The position numbers and the translations under genes were made by a program. 64,000 nt of DNA from Rhizobium sp. BK251 (GTDB taxonomy: Bacteria > Pseudomonadota > Alphaproteobacteria > Rhizobiales > Rhizobiaceae), in the NCBI RefSeq assembly GCF_004345245.1, contig NZ_SLUQ01000002.1, positions 1-64,000 on the forward strand, in the 5' to 3' direction. The notes under the pieces are model-generated. The model was not told the origin of the DNA and did no database searches. It saw only the letters and a program-made list of their open reading frames with translations. Position 1 is the stretch's first letter, and every line of letters starts with the position of its first letter. Positions 34,181 through 43,820 of the stretch are shown here, one piece after another.

Positions 34181-34534
34181 ATGCAAGGGCTTTTCTTCGA
34201 ACAGGACACCGGCGTGCGCCTTGTCATCCGCGGCATCGTCATGCTGATCGGTTTCTGGACCGCCTGGCGCGCCGGCAGGGCCGCCGCAGAGGGCTGGAGC
34301 AACTATCCTCTGGTAATCGCCTATACGGTTCTTCTGGCCGCCGCGATGCAATTCCTGCACCACGCGCTCTTCGATGGACCGGTCCTCAGCGCTTTCTACT
34401 ACAGCATAGATTTCGTGCTTCTGCTCATCTTTGCGACGGCAGGCTACCGCTATCGCCGTACTAACCAAATGGTGAATAATTACTACTGGCTGTACGAAAA
34501 GACTTCTGCCTTTTCATGGAAGGAGAAACATTGA
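34181..34534 (+). CDS. Small membrane protein of the liv operon (DUF6867-like)
   Basis: 117 residues with three hydrophobic helices (RGIVMLIGFWTAWRAG, YPLVIAYTVLLAAAMQFLHH, YYSIDFVLLLIFATAGYRY) and a tail RRTNQMVNNYYWLYEK. A protein of this type sits between livF and the binding-protein gene in many rhizobia, which argues for a role in this transporter or its regulation. No biochemical function is known to me. Confidence 0.75.
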   Translation: MQGLFFEQDTGVRLVIRGIVMLIGFWTAWRAGRAAAEGWSNYPLVIAYTVLLAAAMQFLHHALFDGPVLSAFYYSIDFVLLLIFATAGYRYRRTNQMVNNYYWLYEKTSAFSWKEKH

Positions 34535-34654
34535 CAGCCCGTTGAAACTAGGCACAGATTGCCTCCGGAGTGGAACAGCTTCCCTGGCGTAGTCAATGGT
34601 GGGTAACGCGCTAGGTCTTTGAACTAAACCCGCCCAAAAATTGGGAGTAATAAT

Positions 34655-35776
34655 ATGAAGAAGTCTCTTCTGTCGGCAGTGGCTCTGACGGCAATGGTTG
34701 CCTTTAGTGGCAACGCATGGGCCGACATTGTCATTGGTGTTGCTGGTCCGCTGACCGGCCCGAACGCTGCGTTCGGCGCTCAGCTCCAGAAGGGTGCCGA
34801 ACAGGCAGCCGCCGACATCAATGCTGCAGGCGGCATCAACGGCGAGCAGATCAAGATCGAGCTCGGCGACGACGTTTCCGACCCGAAGCAGGGCATCTCG
34901 GTCGCCAACAAGTTCGTTGCTGACGGCGTCAAGTTCGTCATTGGCCACTTCAACTCGGGCGTTTCGATCCCGGCTTCCGAAGTCTATGCCGAAAACGGCA
35001 TCCTCGAGATCACCCCGGCTGCAACGAACCCGCAGTTCACCGAGCGCGGCCTCTGGAACACGTTCCGCACCTGCGGCCGTGACGACCAGCAGGGTGCAAT
35101 TGCCGGCGCCTACCTGGCCGACAAGTTCAAGGACGCCAAGATTGCCGTCATCCATGACAAGACCCCCTATGGTCAGGGCCTTGCCGACGAAACCAAGAAG
35201 GCAATGAACGCTGCCGGCGTGACCGAAGTCGTCTATGAAGGCGTCAACGTTGGCGACAAGGACTTCTCGGCCCTCATCGCCAAGATGAAGGAAGCTGGCG
35301 TTTCGATCATCTATTGGGGCGGTCTGCACACCGAAGCCGGTCTCATCATCCGCCAGTCGGCTGACCAGGGCCTGAAGGCAACCCTCGTTTCGGGTGACGG
35401 CATCGTTTCGAACGAACTGGCATCGATCGCCGGCGACGCTGTCGCGGGCACGCTGAACACCTTCGGCCCCGATCCGACCCTGAACCCGGCCAACAAGGAA
35501 CTCGTCGAGAAGTTCAAGGCTGCCGGCTTCAACCCGGAAGCTTACACGCTCTACTCCTACGCTGCCCTGCAGTCGATCGCCGCCGCCGCCAAGGCTGCCG
35601 GCTCGCTCGAAGCAGAAGCTGTCGCAACCGCGATGAAGGAAAAGGGCCCGTTCCCGACGGCGCTCGGCGATATCTCCTTCGACGAGAAGGGCGACCCGAA
35701 GCTTCCCGGCTACGTCATGTACGAGTGGAAGAAGGGCGACGACGGCAAGTACAGCTACTTCCAGAAGGCTGACTAA
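34655..35776 (+). CDS. livK: Branched-chain amino acid-binding periplasmic protein
   Basis: 373 residues with a signal peptide ([18 protein letters not shown] ... NAWA, cleavage before DIV). The mature protein follows the Leu/Ile/Val-binding pattern: [17 protein letters not shown] at the start, [19 protein letters not shown] and [15 protein letters not shown]. It delivers leucine, isoleucine, valine and often other amino acids to LivHMGF. It is 120 bases from the previous gene, so it may also have its own promoter for higher expression, as is common for binding proteins. Confidence 0.95.
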   Translation: MKKSLLSAVALTAMVAFSGNAWADIVIGVAGPLTGPNAAFGAQLQKGAEQAAADINAAGGINGEQIKIELGDDVSDPKQGISVANKFVADGVKFVIGHFNSGVSIPASEVYAENGILEITPAATNPQFTERGLWNTFRTCGRDDQQGAIAGAYLADKFKDAKIAVIHDKTPYGQGLADETKKAMNAAGVTEVVYEGVNVGDKDFSALIAKMKEAGVSIIYWGGLHTEAGLIIRQSADQGLKATLVSGDGIVSNELASIAGDAVAGTLNTFGPDPTLNPANKELVEKFKAAGFNPEAYTLYSYAALQSIAAAAKAAGSLEAEAVATAMKEKGPFPTALGDISFDEKGDPKLPGYVMYEWKKGDDGKYSYFQKAD

Positions 35777-35817
35777 GGTCTTCTGATCACAATATTTCGG
35801 CGCGAATGCCGCTCCTC

Positions 35818-35847
35818 GAAGCCCGGCTCTTGCCGGGCTTCCTTTTT
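35818..35847 (+). terminator. Rho-independent terminator after livK
   Basis: GAAGCCCGGC-TCTT-GCCGGGCTTC followed by CTTTTT, 41 bases after the livK stop. Confidence 0.92.
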
Positions 35848-35972
35848 CTGGCCGGTGGTGATGCCCTGCGCCAGCGTTTCGTTGCCTACGCTCGAACGAA
35901 GCCAGAAACCACATTCCCTTCATCGCACTGGTGCCGTAAGTCTTCGTATCCGCCAACAGATTTTGAATTCCG

Positions 35973-36944
35973 ATGCCCAGACCTCGCATTCTTGTCACGC
36001 GCCGCTGGCCCGTCGCCGCGGAAGCCGCGCTCGCCGAACGTTTTGACGTGGATTTCAACCGGGATGATGTTCCCCTGACGCTCGAGCAACTCGGTCGAGC
36101 GCTCGGCGAATATGACGCAGTGCTTCCAACGGTTTCGGACAAGTTGCCGTCCTCGGTCTTCGAGGGGGCGTCGGTACGAACGAAGATCCTCGGCAATTTC
36201 GGCGTCGGCTTCAACCATATCGATATCGCCGCGGCAAAGGCGCGTGGCATCGTGGTGACGAACACGCCCGGCGTTCTTACCGATTGCACCGCCGATATCG
36301 CAATGCTGCTTCTGCTTTCAGTCGCCCGCCGTGGCGGGGAGGGCGAGCGGCAGTTGCGTGCAGGCGAGTGGACCGGATGGAGCCCGACACACATGGTCGG
36401 CAGCAAGGTCGCCGGCAAGACTGTCGGCATCATCGGCTTCGGCCGCATTGGCCGGGCTTTCGCCCAGCGATGCCATTTTGGCTTCGGCATGGATGTCGTC
36501 TTCTACAACAGGTCGCCGATCGATCCGCATGAAGCCCAACGCTATGGTGCCGAGCAATTGCCGTCCGTCGAGGAGGTGCTGGCTGTTTCCGACTTCGTTT
36601 CGCTCCATTGCCCCGGTGGCGCCGAGAACCGGCATCTCATGAATGCCACGCGCTTTGCCGCCATGAAGCCGGGTGCCTTCCTCATCAACACGGCGCGCGG
36701 CGACGTGGTGGACGAGGCGGCGCTGATCGACGCTCTTGAAGGAGGAACGATTCGCGGTGCCGGTCTCGATGTCTACGAAGCCGAGCCCCAGGTGCCCGAG
36801 GGGCTGAAGCGGCTGGAGAACGTCGTCCTCCTGCCGCACCTCGGCAGCGCTACCGAGGAGACGCGCACGGCGATGGGCATGAAGGTCGTGGAGAACGTGA
36901 CCGCCTTCTTCGACGGCAGGGAACTTCCGAATCGGGTCGCCTGA
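35973..36944 (+). CDS. D-isomer 2-hydroxyacid dehydrogenase (glyoxylate/hydroxypyruvate reductase type)
   Basis: 323 residues. NAD(P)-binding GFGRIGRAFAQRC, the catalytic Arg in NTARGDVVDE, the Glu in VYEAEPQVPEGL and the His in LLPHLGSATEETR are all present, together with the N-terminal GNFGVGFNHIDI. Such enzymes reduce glyoxylate or hydroxypyruvate. The substrate cannot be set from sequence. Convergent with the GNAT gene. Confidence 0.92.
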   Translation: MPRPRILVTRRWPVAAEAALAERFDVDFNRDDVPLTLEQLGRALGEYDAVLPTVSDKLPSSVFEGASVRTKILGNFGVGFNHIDIAAAKARGIVVTNTPGVLTDCTADIAMLLLLSVARRGGEGERQLRAGEWTGWSPTHMVGSKVAGKTVGIIGFGRIGRAFAQRCHFGFGMDVVFYNRSPIDPHEAQRYGAEQLPSVEEVLAVSDFVSLHCPGGAENRHLMNATRFAAMKPGAFLINTARGDVVDEAALIDALEGGTIRGAGLDVYEAEPQVPEGLKRLENVVLLPHLGSATEETRTAMGMKVVENVTAFFDGRELPNRVA

Positions 36945-36989
36945 GCAAGGACCTGCCCGCTGCGTGGCGCATCGGGCGGGAAGCTTGTC

Positions 36990-37808
36990 CTACGGCTGGA
37001 GCCGGGCGTAGTTCACGCGCACATATGCCTGCTCGAAACCGGCACGCCTCATGTTCGAATAGGAGGCGTGGCTCGCCTCCTTGCCGGGATCCGGCTGGCC
37101 GGTCTCGACCGAGAAGCTCTGCAGGCCCATCGCAATCCCGTCGGTCACGCGTGCGCGGACCAGGGCGGTCTGGGCGCCCTTTTTCCTGTGTTCAGCCAAC
37201 GTAGAGCCGAATCCCAGCCAAGCGGTCCTGCCGTGGATGAACATTGCCGCCGAAGCGATCGGGACATCGCCATCGAAGGCCAGATAGGCGTTCCATCTTG
37301 GACGGCGGACAAGCGCGGCAAACCATTCGGCAGTCTGGGGAGGCATGTTGAAGCCTTCGCGTACGAGCCTGCTGAAGAGCTCTGCGTCTTCCTTCGCTGC
37401 GATCCTTACCCGCAGCCGGCTCTCATAGGCCGACGGAGCAAGCGGCCTCGCATCGCGGTGGAACTTGGCCCAGCCATTGCCCCGCGGCCGCAGTGCATTT
37501 TTTCGCAGCCAGGTCTGGATGCGGTTGGAAATCTCCGGTGTCGGAATCTGGATTGCCCAGCTCTTGGCATGCGCATCGAGCCAATTCTGCGCCGAGGATA
37601 GATCTTCGATGGTTCTCGCTTCGAGGCAGCGATTGAACTCGGTCATCGGAATGCTTGGAAGGCCGATCGCTACGCTGTTGCCGAGCCGCGAAAACGCCGA
37701 TGCATCGCTCTTGACGAAGTCATCCGGCGCCGCGTCGTAGAAATCGAGCAGGGCTTCGGCTTCCGCGCGCTCAAGATCGGCAAGCGGCGACAGGAGTTGA
37801 GTGTCCAT
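36990..37808 (-). CDS. GNAT family N-acetyltransferase
   Basis: 272 residues from ATG 37808; an in-frame ATG at 37862 is also possible. The C-terminal half has the acetyl-CoA-binding pattern (ASAAMFIHGRTAWLGFGST ... HRKKGAQTALVRARVTDGI), and the N-terminal half is a separate alpha/beta region, consistent with a two-domain GNAT. The acetyl acceptor is unknown. Confidence 0.8.
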   Translation of the reverse strand: MDTQLLSPLADLERAEAEALLDFYDAAPDDFVKSDASAFSRLGNSVAIGLPSIPMTEFNRCLEARTIEDLSSAQNWLDAHAKSWAIQIPTPEISNRIQTWLRKNALRPRGNGWAKFHRDARPLAPSAYESRLRVRIAAKEDAELFSRLVREGFNMPPQTAEWFAALVRRPRWNAYLAFDGDVPIASAAMFIHGRTAWLGFGSTLAEHRKKGAQTALVRARVTDGIAMGLQSFSVETGQPDPGKEASHASYSNMRRAGFEQAYVRVNYARLQP

Positions 37809-37946
37809 GTTGAGGTAGGTCCCGTTTGGAAATGATAACGCACAATGCCGCGGATCGCGCATCGCTTGATTTCGAAAAGGGTCTTCGAGGCTACAGATGA
37901 AACATGCCGGCTTATAGGAAACGGCGCATTCGCGCCGCGCCGTCTA

Positions 37947-38888
37947 TTATATCTCGTGCAAAACATGCGCGGCCTTTACCGCAGCCGATGCACGGTTTTC
38001 GACGCCGAGCTTCACGTAGATCTGCTCGAGATGCTTGTTCACCGTGCGGGCCGAAAGCCCGAGGATCTCGCCGATATCGCGGTTGGCCTTGCCCTTGGAT
38101 ATCCACATCAGGACTTCGGACTCGCGCTGGGTGAGGGTGAAATGCTGGCGCAGGACCTCATCCTCGCTGCGCCGGTTGGCGGCGGTCAGTCGAAACAGAT
38201 ATTCCTCCGGACCGATCGTGCCGAGGAAGGCGAGTTGAAGTGCCGCCTGCCCGGCATGGGTGACGGGAAGCACATTGTCGCGTGCGGCGCTCGTCGGAGC
38301 GCGATCGGCCATCCAGGCGGCGATGTGCCTGACGACGATATCGAGGCCGTCGTCGCTGCCCGTCGCGGCGTTGACCAATCGCGCGGCCTGCGGCGTCGAC
38401 CACTGCACCGTTCCGTCGCTTTTGACGGCGAGCAGATGCCGGCCGGTGGCATCGAGCGCGACGCGAGCGCTCTGGGCCGAGCGGGCATTGCGCAGATGCA
38501 CGCGGATGCGGGCGCGCAGTTCGTCGATATTGATCGGCTTCGTCAGGTAGTCGACGCCGCCGGATTCCAGCGCGTGGACCACATGCTCAGTCTCCGTGAG
38601 CCCCGTCATGAAAATGACGGGCACCTGGCCGACAACCGCGGTCGCCTTGAGGCGGCGGCAGGTCTCGAAGCCATCCATGGCCGGCATGACCGCATCCAGC
38701 AGGATGAGATCGGGCGTGATGCGTTCGACGATGTTGAGCGCGGCAGTTCCCGATGTGGCGATCAGCACCGAGAAGCCCGATTGCTCCAGCGCATCGGTGA
38801 GAAATCCGAGGGCTTCGGGTGAATCATCCACCAGCAGTATGATGTCGCGGGGCAGGGATGACTCAGCCAACGGATTCCACCTTTTCAT
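37947..38888 (-). CDS. LuxR-type response regulator paired with the NCS1-hybrid kinase
   Basis: 313 residues. Receiver domain with DD at 21-22 and phospho-acceptor D65 (LILLDAVMPAMDG), a PAS-like middle region, and a LuxR helix-turn-helix at about 240-300 (LTQRESEVLMWISKGKANRD ... RTVNKHLEQIYVKLGVENR). It overlaps the end of the upstream kinase gene by 26 bases, so the two are co-expressed. It lies back-to-back with urtABCDE, so a likely target is urea transport or urease, by inference. Confidence 0.88.
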   Translation of the reverse strand: MKRWNPLAESSLPRDIILLVDDSPEALGFLTDALEQSGFSVLIATSGTAALNIVERITPDLILLDAVMPAMDGFETCRRLKATAVVGQVPVIFMTGLTETEHVVHALESGGVDYLTKPINIDELRARIRVHLRNARSAQSARVALDATGRHLLAVKSDGTVQWSTPQAARLVNAATGSDDGLDIVVRHIAAWMADRAPTSAARDNVLPVTHAGQAALQLAFLGTIGPEEYLFRLTAANRRSEDEVLRQHFTLTQRESEVLMWISKGKANRDIGEILGLSARTVNKHLEQIYVKLGVENRASAAVKAAHVLHEI

Positions 38889-41800
38889 TCATGCATGTGT
38901 TCAGAAATCCCGTCAGGCCCGCCAGATCGAAGGCACGGGAAAAGCTGCGCGCCCTCTCGACAAACAAGCCATGCTGTCCGGAATTCTCCAACTCTTCCAG
39001 CTTCGCTTCGATCCCGCGGATATAGCCGATCTCGGTCAGGCGCAGGAGTTCCTGCACGTGTTCGCCGTCAGGATTCCTCTGCTGGCCCACAGGCTTGGCC
39101 GCAGGTGCGCCGCCATTGTCGGCATAGATCCACTGGAGATTGAGATGAAGCGCAAGCCTGTCGCGCAGCTGCCGGATATCCACCGGCTTCCCGATCGCAT
39201 CGTCATGGCTGTCGTCGCTTTCGGCCATGGCTGCGGCATCGCCGATATTGGCGGACAGCATTACGATCGGTGCGGCCAGCCCGTTCTCGCGCAGGCGCGA
39301 TGCCAGCTGCCAACCGTTCATGCCGGGCATCAGGATGTCGATGAGGAAAAGGTCCGGTTCGATCCCTTCGATCAGCGTCAGGCACTCCGGACCGCTCATG
39401 GCCGTCAGCACGACGAAATCGAGCGGTGTCAGCACCTCGCGCATCAGCTCGCGGTGGTCCTCGTTGTCGTCGACGACGACGATAGTGCGCCGCGGGCCTT
39501 CGTAGGTCAGGATCCTCTGCTCCTGCGGCGGCGACAGGTTCTGGCGCAGCACAGCCGAAAGCATCAGGCGCACCCTGAAGGTCGAGCCTCTGTCCTTCTC
39601 GCTGCTCGCGGAGATTTCGCCACCGAGCGTGTTGGTCAGCAACTGGGTAATGGTGAGCCCGAGGCCAAGACCCGGCATCGGCCGTATGCTGTCCGCCTCG
39701 CCGCGCTGAAAGGGTTCGTAGATGCGGCCGAGGTCCTTCTCGGCGATGCCGCGGCCGGTGTCGGCGACGGTGAAGGTTGCCACCTGGTTGCGATAACCGA
39801 TCTCGAAGGTGACGCGCCCCTCGTCTGTGAACTTGATGGCATTGGAAAGCAGGTTGACCAGGATCTGCCGAAGCCGCTTCTCGTCAGTGCGCACATATTG
39901 CGGCAGCGCGGGAGAGCGCTCGTGAATGAACGCGAGGCCCTTTGCCAGTGCCTGCGGCCGGAACATGTCGACGATCTGGTCGAGGAAGTCCTGGATGTTG
40001 ATCTCGTTGGAATAGACCTGCAGGCGGCCGGCTTCGATCTTCGAAATATCGAGCAAACCGTCGATCAGGCCGGAAAGATGCTCGGCGCTGCGGCGGATCA
40101 CCTTGATCGAGGACTGTCGCGGTGTCGGAATGGTGTCGTCGCGCTCGAGGATCTGCGCGTATCCGAGCACGGCGTTCAGCGGCGTGCGCAGTTCGTGGCT
40201 GAGGCCGACGACATAGCGGCTTTTGGCCCGGTTTGCCGCTTCCGCGGTCTCCTTGGCGTTCTGCAGGGCCGCATCGGTCTTCTTGTGGGCGGCGATCTCC
40301 TTGAGGAGCAGCGTGTTCTGGCGCGAGGATTCCTCCTCGGCCACGACGCGGCTGTCATGGGCGAGCACATAAAACCAGCAGACGACACCGGCGATGACGG
40401 AGAAGACGAAGAAGACGATGAAGATGGTGCGGTTGACGACCTCTGCCGTCTCGGGCGAGGCCGAAGCAACCTGATGCGCGATCATGGCAAGGATCGCGCC
40501 AATGGCGGTCAGGGCCAGCACGACCGCAATGCCGTAGCGCCCCAGTCGCGTCTTGAGCTTGGTGACGACCGTCTCCGGCAGGACGGCGCGCGCAACGGTG
40601 CCCACCTGTGTGTTGAAGCGTGCCTTCGGCTTGCACATGTCGTGGCAGCGGCTGTCCAGCGAACAGCAGAGCGAGCAGATCGGCGCGGCATAGGCCGGGC
40701 ACCATGCCATGTCCTCTGGCTCAAAGGGATGCTCGCAGATCGAGCAGGTGATCGTCGCGCTCTCGCGCCATTTCGCCCGGGGTTTGCGGGCCAGGTAGAA
40801 CCGGCCCTTCGTGGCCCAGGCGATGGCAGGAGAGGCGATGAGGGCCACCACGAGCGTAATGTACGGCGCGAGCGAGGCCGCGATTTCGCCGAAGGCGCCG
40901 AAATGGGCGATGAGCGATATCGTTGCCGACAGCGTCATCGCCCCGAGGCCGACCGGATTGATGTCGTAGAGATGGGCACGTTTGAATTCGATGCCGGGAG
41001 GGGCGAGGCCGAGCGGCTTGTTGATGAAAAGATCGGCGGAAATCGTGCAGAGCCAGGCCATGGCGATGATCGAGAAGATGCCGAGCGTCTCCTCGAGCAG
41101 CCGGTAGATGCCGAGTTCCATCAGCAGGAGAGCGATCGCAACGTTGAAGACGAGCCAGATCACGCGGCCAGGATGGCTGTGCGTCAGCCGCGAGAAGAAG
41201 TTCGACCAGGCAAGCGACCCCGCATAGGCGTTCATCACGTTGATCTTCAGCTGCGAGACGACGACGAAGGCCGCCATCAGCAGAAGTGCCGCATTGTGCC
41301 ACGGTATCATGTAGCCGAAGGCAGTGAGGTACATCTGCGCCGGATCGGCTGCGCGATCGACGGGTACGCCGGACGTGAAGGTGAGCACCACGAGGAAGGA
41401 GCCCGCTAGCAGCTTCGGAGCACCGATGACGACCCAGCCCGGGCCGGCGAGGAAGACGGCGAGCCGGTGGCGCCACTTGCGCTGGCCGTCGGGCGGCAGG
41501 AAGCGCAGGAAGTCGGCCTGTTCGCCGATCTGGGACATGAGTGCGAGGATCACCGCAGAGGCGGCGCCGAATTCGACGACGTCGAAGGGCGCAACGGTAC
41601 CCGGCGGGCCGGAGGCATGGCTGATGCCCGCGAAGGCGCGCCAGAGATCAAACTTCTCCCAGTCGAGGAAGGCAATGAAGATGAAGGGAAGGATGTTGAG
41701 AACGATCCAGAACGGCTGGGTGATGAGCTGGAACTTGCTGATCAGCCGTACGCCGTGGGTGACGAGCGGGATCACCATCACGGCGCTGATGATGTAGCCG

Positions 41801-42252
41801 ATCCACAAGGGGATGCCGAGCGTCAGCTCCAGCGCCCCCGACATGATCGAAGCCTCGATCGCGAACAGCATGAAGGTGAAGCTCGCATAGATCAGCGAGG
41901 TGATTGTCGAGCCGATATAGCCGAAGCTCGCGCCGCGCGTCAGAAGATCGATGTCGACGCCGTGGCGGATCGCGTAGCGGCTGATCGGCAGGCCGATTGC
42001 TAGCATGGCGATCGAGGCCACCACAATCGCGAAGAATGCGTTGGTCGTGCCGTAGGAAAGCGTGATCGCGCCGCCGATCGCTTCGAGCGCGAGGAAGGAG
42101 ATGGCGCCGATCGCCGTGTGCGAGATGCGTTGCGAGGAAAATTGCCTGGCGCTCTTTGCGGTGAAACGCAACGCATAGTCTTCCAGGGTCTGGTTGGCGA
42201 CCCATCGGTTATATTCACGTCTGACCGGGATGATGCGTTGCCGCGCCGCCAT
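38863..42252 (-). CDS. Hybrid histidine kinase with NCS1 permease-like sensor and cysteine-rich linker
   Basis: 1129 residues from ATG 42252 (AGGAGA upstream). Residues about 40-485 form a multi-helix transporter domain with the NCS1 nucleobase:cation symporter pattern (AIGAISFLALEAIGGAITLS, IGGAxx-type helix 1). Residues 500-545 have eight cysteines (C503, C506, C518, C526, C529, C530, C536, C540), a likely metal-binding knot. Two further helices (about 575-630) lead to a coiled coil, HisKA with H686 (GLSHELRTPLNAVLGYAQ), an ATPase domain (DTGRGIAEKDLGRIYEPFQR) and a receiver (LIDILMPGMNGW). It is probably a transporter-derived sensor of urea, nucleobases or related compounds; the ligand is not known. 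Confidence 0.9.
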   Translation of the reverse strand: MAARQRIIPVRREYNRWVANQTLEDYALRFTAKSARQFSSQRISHTAIGAISFLALEAIGGAITLSYGTTNAFFAIVVASIAMLAIGLPISRYAIRHGVDIDLLTRGASFGYIGSTITSLIYASFTFMLFAIEASIMSGALELTLGIPLWIGYIISAVMVIPLVTHGVRLISKFQLITQPFWIVLNILPFIFIAFLDWEKFDLWRAFAGISHASGPPGTVAPFDVVEFGAASAVILALMSQIGEQADFLRFLPPDGQRKWRHRLAVFLAGPGWVVIGAPKLLAGSFLVVLTFTSGVPVDRAADPAQMYLTAFGYMIPWHNAALLLMAAFVVVSQLKINVMNAYAGSLAWSNFFSRLTHSHPGRVIWLVFNVAIALLLMELGIYRLLEETLGIFSIIAMAWLCTISADLFINKPLGLAPPGIEFKRAHLYDINPVGLGAMTLSATISLIAHFGAFGEIAASLAPYITLVVALIASPAIAWATKGRFYLARKPRAKWRESATITCSICEHPFEPEDMAWCPAYAAPICSLCCSLDSRCHDMCKPKARFNTQVGTVARAVLPETVVTKLKTRLGRYGIAVVLALTAIGAILAMIAHQVASASPETAEVVNRTIFIVFFVFSVIAGVVCWFYVLAHDSRVVAEEESSRQNTLLLKEIAAHKKTDAALQNAKETAEAANRAKSRYVVGLSHELRTPLNAVLGYAQILERDDTIPTPRQSSIKVIRRSAEHLSGLIDGLLDISKIEAGRLQVYSNEINIQDFLDQIVDMFRPQALAKGLAFIHERSPALPQYVRTDEKRLRQILVNLLSNAIKFTDEGRVTFEIGYRNQVATFTVADTGRGIAEKDLGRIYEPFQRGEADSIRPMPGLGLGLTITQLLTNTLGGEISASSEKDRGSTFRVRLMLSAVLRQNLSPPQEQRILTYEGPRRTIVVVDDNEDHRELMREVLTPLDFVVLTAMSGPECLTLIEGIEPDLFLIDILMPGMNGWQLASRLRENGLAAPIVMLSANIGDAAAMAESDDSHDDAIGKPVDIRQLRDRLALHLNLQWIYADNGGAPAAKPVGQQRNPDGEHVQELLRLTEIGYIRGIEAKLEELENSGQHGLFVERARSFSRAFDLAGLTGFLNTCMNEKVESVG

Positions 42253-42300
42253 GCCTCTCCTATCGGTCTTTAAGTTCCCCTTGTCATTGTTTCGTAACAC

Positions 42301-42462
42301 GGATCGTTTTGGCGCTTAAGATGCTGCAGCGCATATATCTGCACATTTCGCCCCCATGCCTACGTTATATTGCGTATACGTTTTTGCAGTGCAGCGCCCG
42401 ATAGTCCCTTAAGCAACGGTTAATTTACCGCTGTTGCGGAACTAGAAGAGGGGTTCACTCAA
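42301..42462. promoter_or_regulatory. Divergent promoter region of urtA and the kinase gene
   Basis: The region contains a perfect TTAA-N7-TTAA motif at 42409-42423, 40 bases before the urtA start, and an AT-rich stretch with CGTATACG around 42372-42380. No clear sigma-54 (-24/-12) element was found, although nitrogen control of urt genes is common. Confidence 0.45.
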
Positions 42463-43755
42463 ATGAAACTGAAGGCACACGTCACCGGCGCGCTGCTTGG
42501 CGCCATCCTGTCGACGACCGCGTTCCACGGCGCTTTCGCAGCCGACGACACCATCAAGATCGGTATTCTCCACTCGCTTTCGGGCACCATGGCCATCTCC
42601 GAGACAACGCTCAAGGACGCCATGCTGATGCTCATCGACGAGCAGAACAAGAAGGGCGGCGTACTGGGCAAGAAGCTCGAGGCTGTCGTCGTCGATCCGG
42701 CTTCCGACTGGCCGCTCTTTGCCGAGAAGGCACGCGAACTGGTCGAGAAGGACAAGGTTGCGGCCGTCTTCGGTTGCTGGACCTCGGTTTCGCGCAAGTC
42801 GGTCCTGCCGGTCTTCAAGGAACTCGACAACATCCTTTTCTACCCCGTCCAGTATGAAGGCGAAGAGTCCGAGCGTAACGTCTTCTATACGGGTGCTGCG
42901 CCGAACCAGCAGGCGATCCCGGCCGTCGACTACCTGATGGAGAACGAAGGCGTCGAACGCTGGGTTCTCGAAGGCACGGACTATGTCTATCCGCGCACGA
43001 CCAACAAGATCCTCGAAGCCTATCTGATCGCCAAGGGTGTCAAGCCCGAGGACATCATGACCAATTACACGCCGTTCGGCTTCTCCGACTGGCAGACCGA
43101 GGTTTCCTCGATCAAGAAGTTCGGTTCCGCCGGCAAGAAGACCGCCGTCGTCTCGACCATCAACGGCGACGCGAACGTTCCGTTCTACAAGGAACTCGGC
43201 AACCAGGGCATCAAGGCCGAAGACATTCCGGTCGTGGCCTTCTCAGTTGGCGAGGAAGAGCTCGCCGGCATCGACACGAAGCCGCTCGTCGGCCATCTGG
43301 CTGCCTGGAACTACTTCGAATCCGTCGACACGCCTGCCAATGCCGAATTCATCGAGCAGTGGCACGCCTTCACCAAGAACGACAAGCGCGTCACCAACGA
43401 CCCGATGGAAGCCCATTACATCGGCTTCAACATGTGGGTTAAGGCTGTAGAGAAGGCCGGAACCACCGAGCCGGACAAGGTGATCGACGCTATGATCGGC
43501 GTATCCGTTCCTAACCTGTCGGGCGGCTTCTCCACGATGATGCCGAACCACCACATCACCAAGCCGGTGCTGATCGGCGAAATCCAGGAAGACGGTCAGT
43601 TCGACATCGTCAGCCAGACGCCTGGCCTGATCGTCGGCGACGAGTGGTCCGATTTCCTGCCGGACTCCAAGGACCTGATCTCCGATTGGCGTCTGCCGAT
43701 GAACTGCGGCAACTTCAATGTTGCCACCGGTAAGTGCGGCGGCAAGGGCTCCTGA
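42463..43755 (+). CDS. urtA: Urea ABC transporter substrate-binding protein UrtA
   Basis: 430 residues with a signal peptide (MKLKAHVTGALLGAILSTT ... GAFA, cleavage before ADD). The mature part matches UrtA (IKIGILHSLSGTMAISETTL, PVQYEGEESERNVFYTGAAP, TFPLKxx-like C-terminus replaced by LSGGFSTMMPNHHITKPV). UrtA is the periplasmic urea receptor of the high-affinity urea importer UrtABCDE. Divergent from the hybrid kinase gene. Confidence 0.97.
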   Translation: MKLKAHVTGALLGAILSTTAFHGAFAADDTIKIGILHSLSGTMAISETTLKDAMLMLIDEQNKKGGVLGKKLEAVVVDPASDWPLFAEKARELVEKDKVAAVFGCWTSVSRKSVLPVFKELDNILFYPVQYEGEESERNVFYTGAAPNQQAIPAVDYLMENEGVERWVLEGTDYVYPRTTNKILEAYLIAKGVKPEDIMTNYTPFGFSDWQTEVSSIKKFGSAGKKTAVVSTINGDANVPFYKELGNQGIKAEDIPVVAFSVGEEELAGIDTKPLVGHLAAWNYFESVDTPANAEFIEQWHAFTKNDKRVTNDPMEAHYIGFNMWVKAVEKAGTTEPDKVIDAMIGVSVPNLSGGFSTMMPNHHITKPVLIGEIQEDGQFDIVSQTPGLIVGDEWSDFLPDSKDLISDWRLPMNCGNFNVATGKCGGKGS

Positions 43756-43820
43756 TTTGCCGTCCCACGTCTGACGAAGATCGCGGGCGGGCTGCTTCGC
43801 CCGCGATCCCATGAGGGGAC

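Noticed and set aside
34514..36490. A 658-codon minus-strand frame
   Set aside because: It is antisense to livK, the terminator and the 2-hydroxyacid dehydrogenase gene; no protein family visible.
38596..41409. A 937-codon plus-strand frame
   Set aside because: Antisense to the hybrid kinase, rich in Arg, Asp and His as expected of a reverse-frame artefact.
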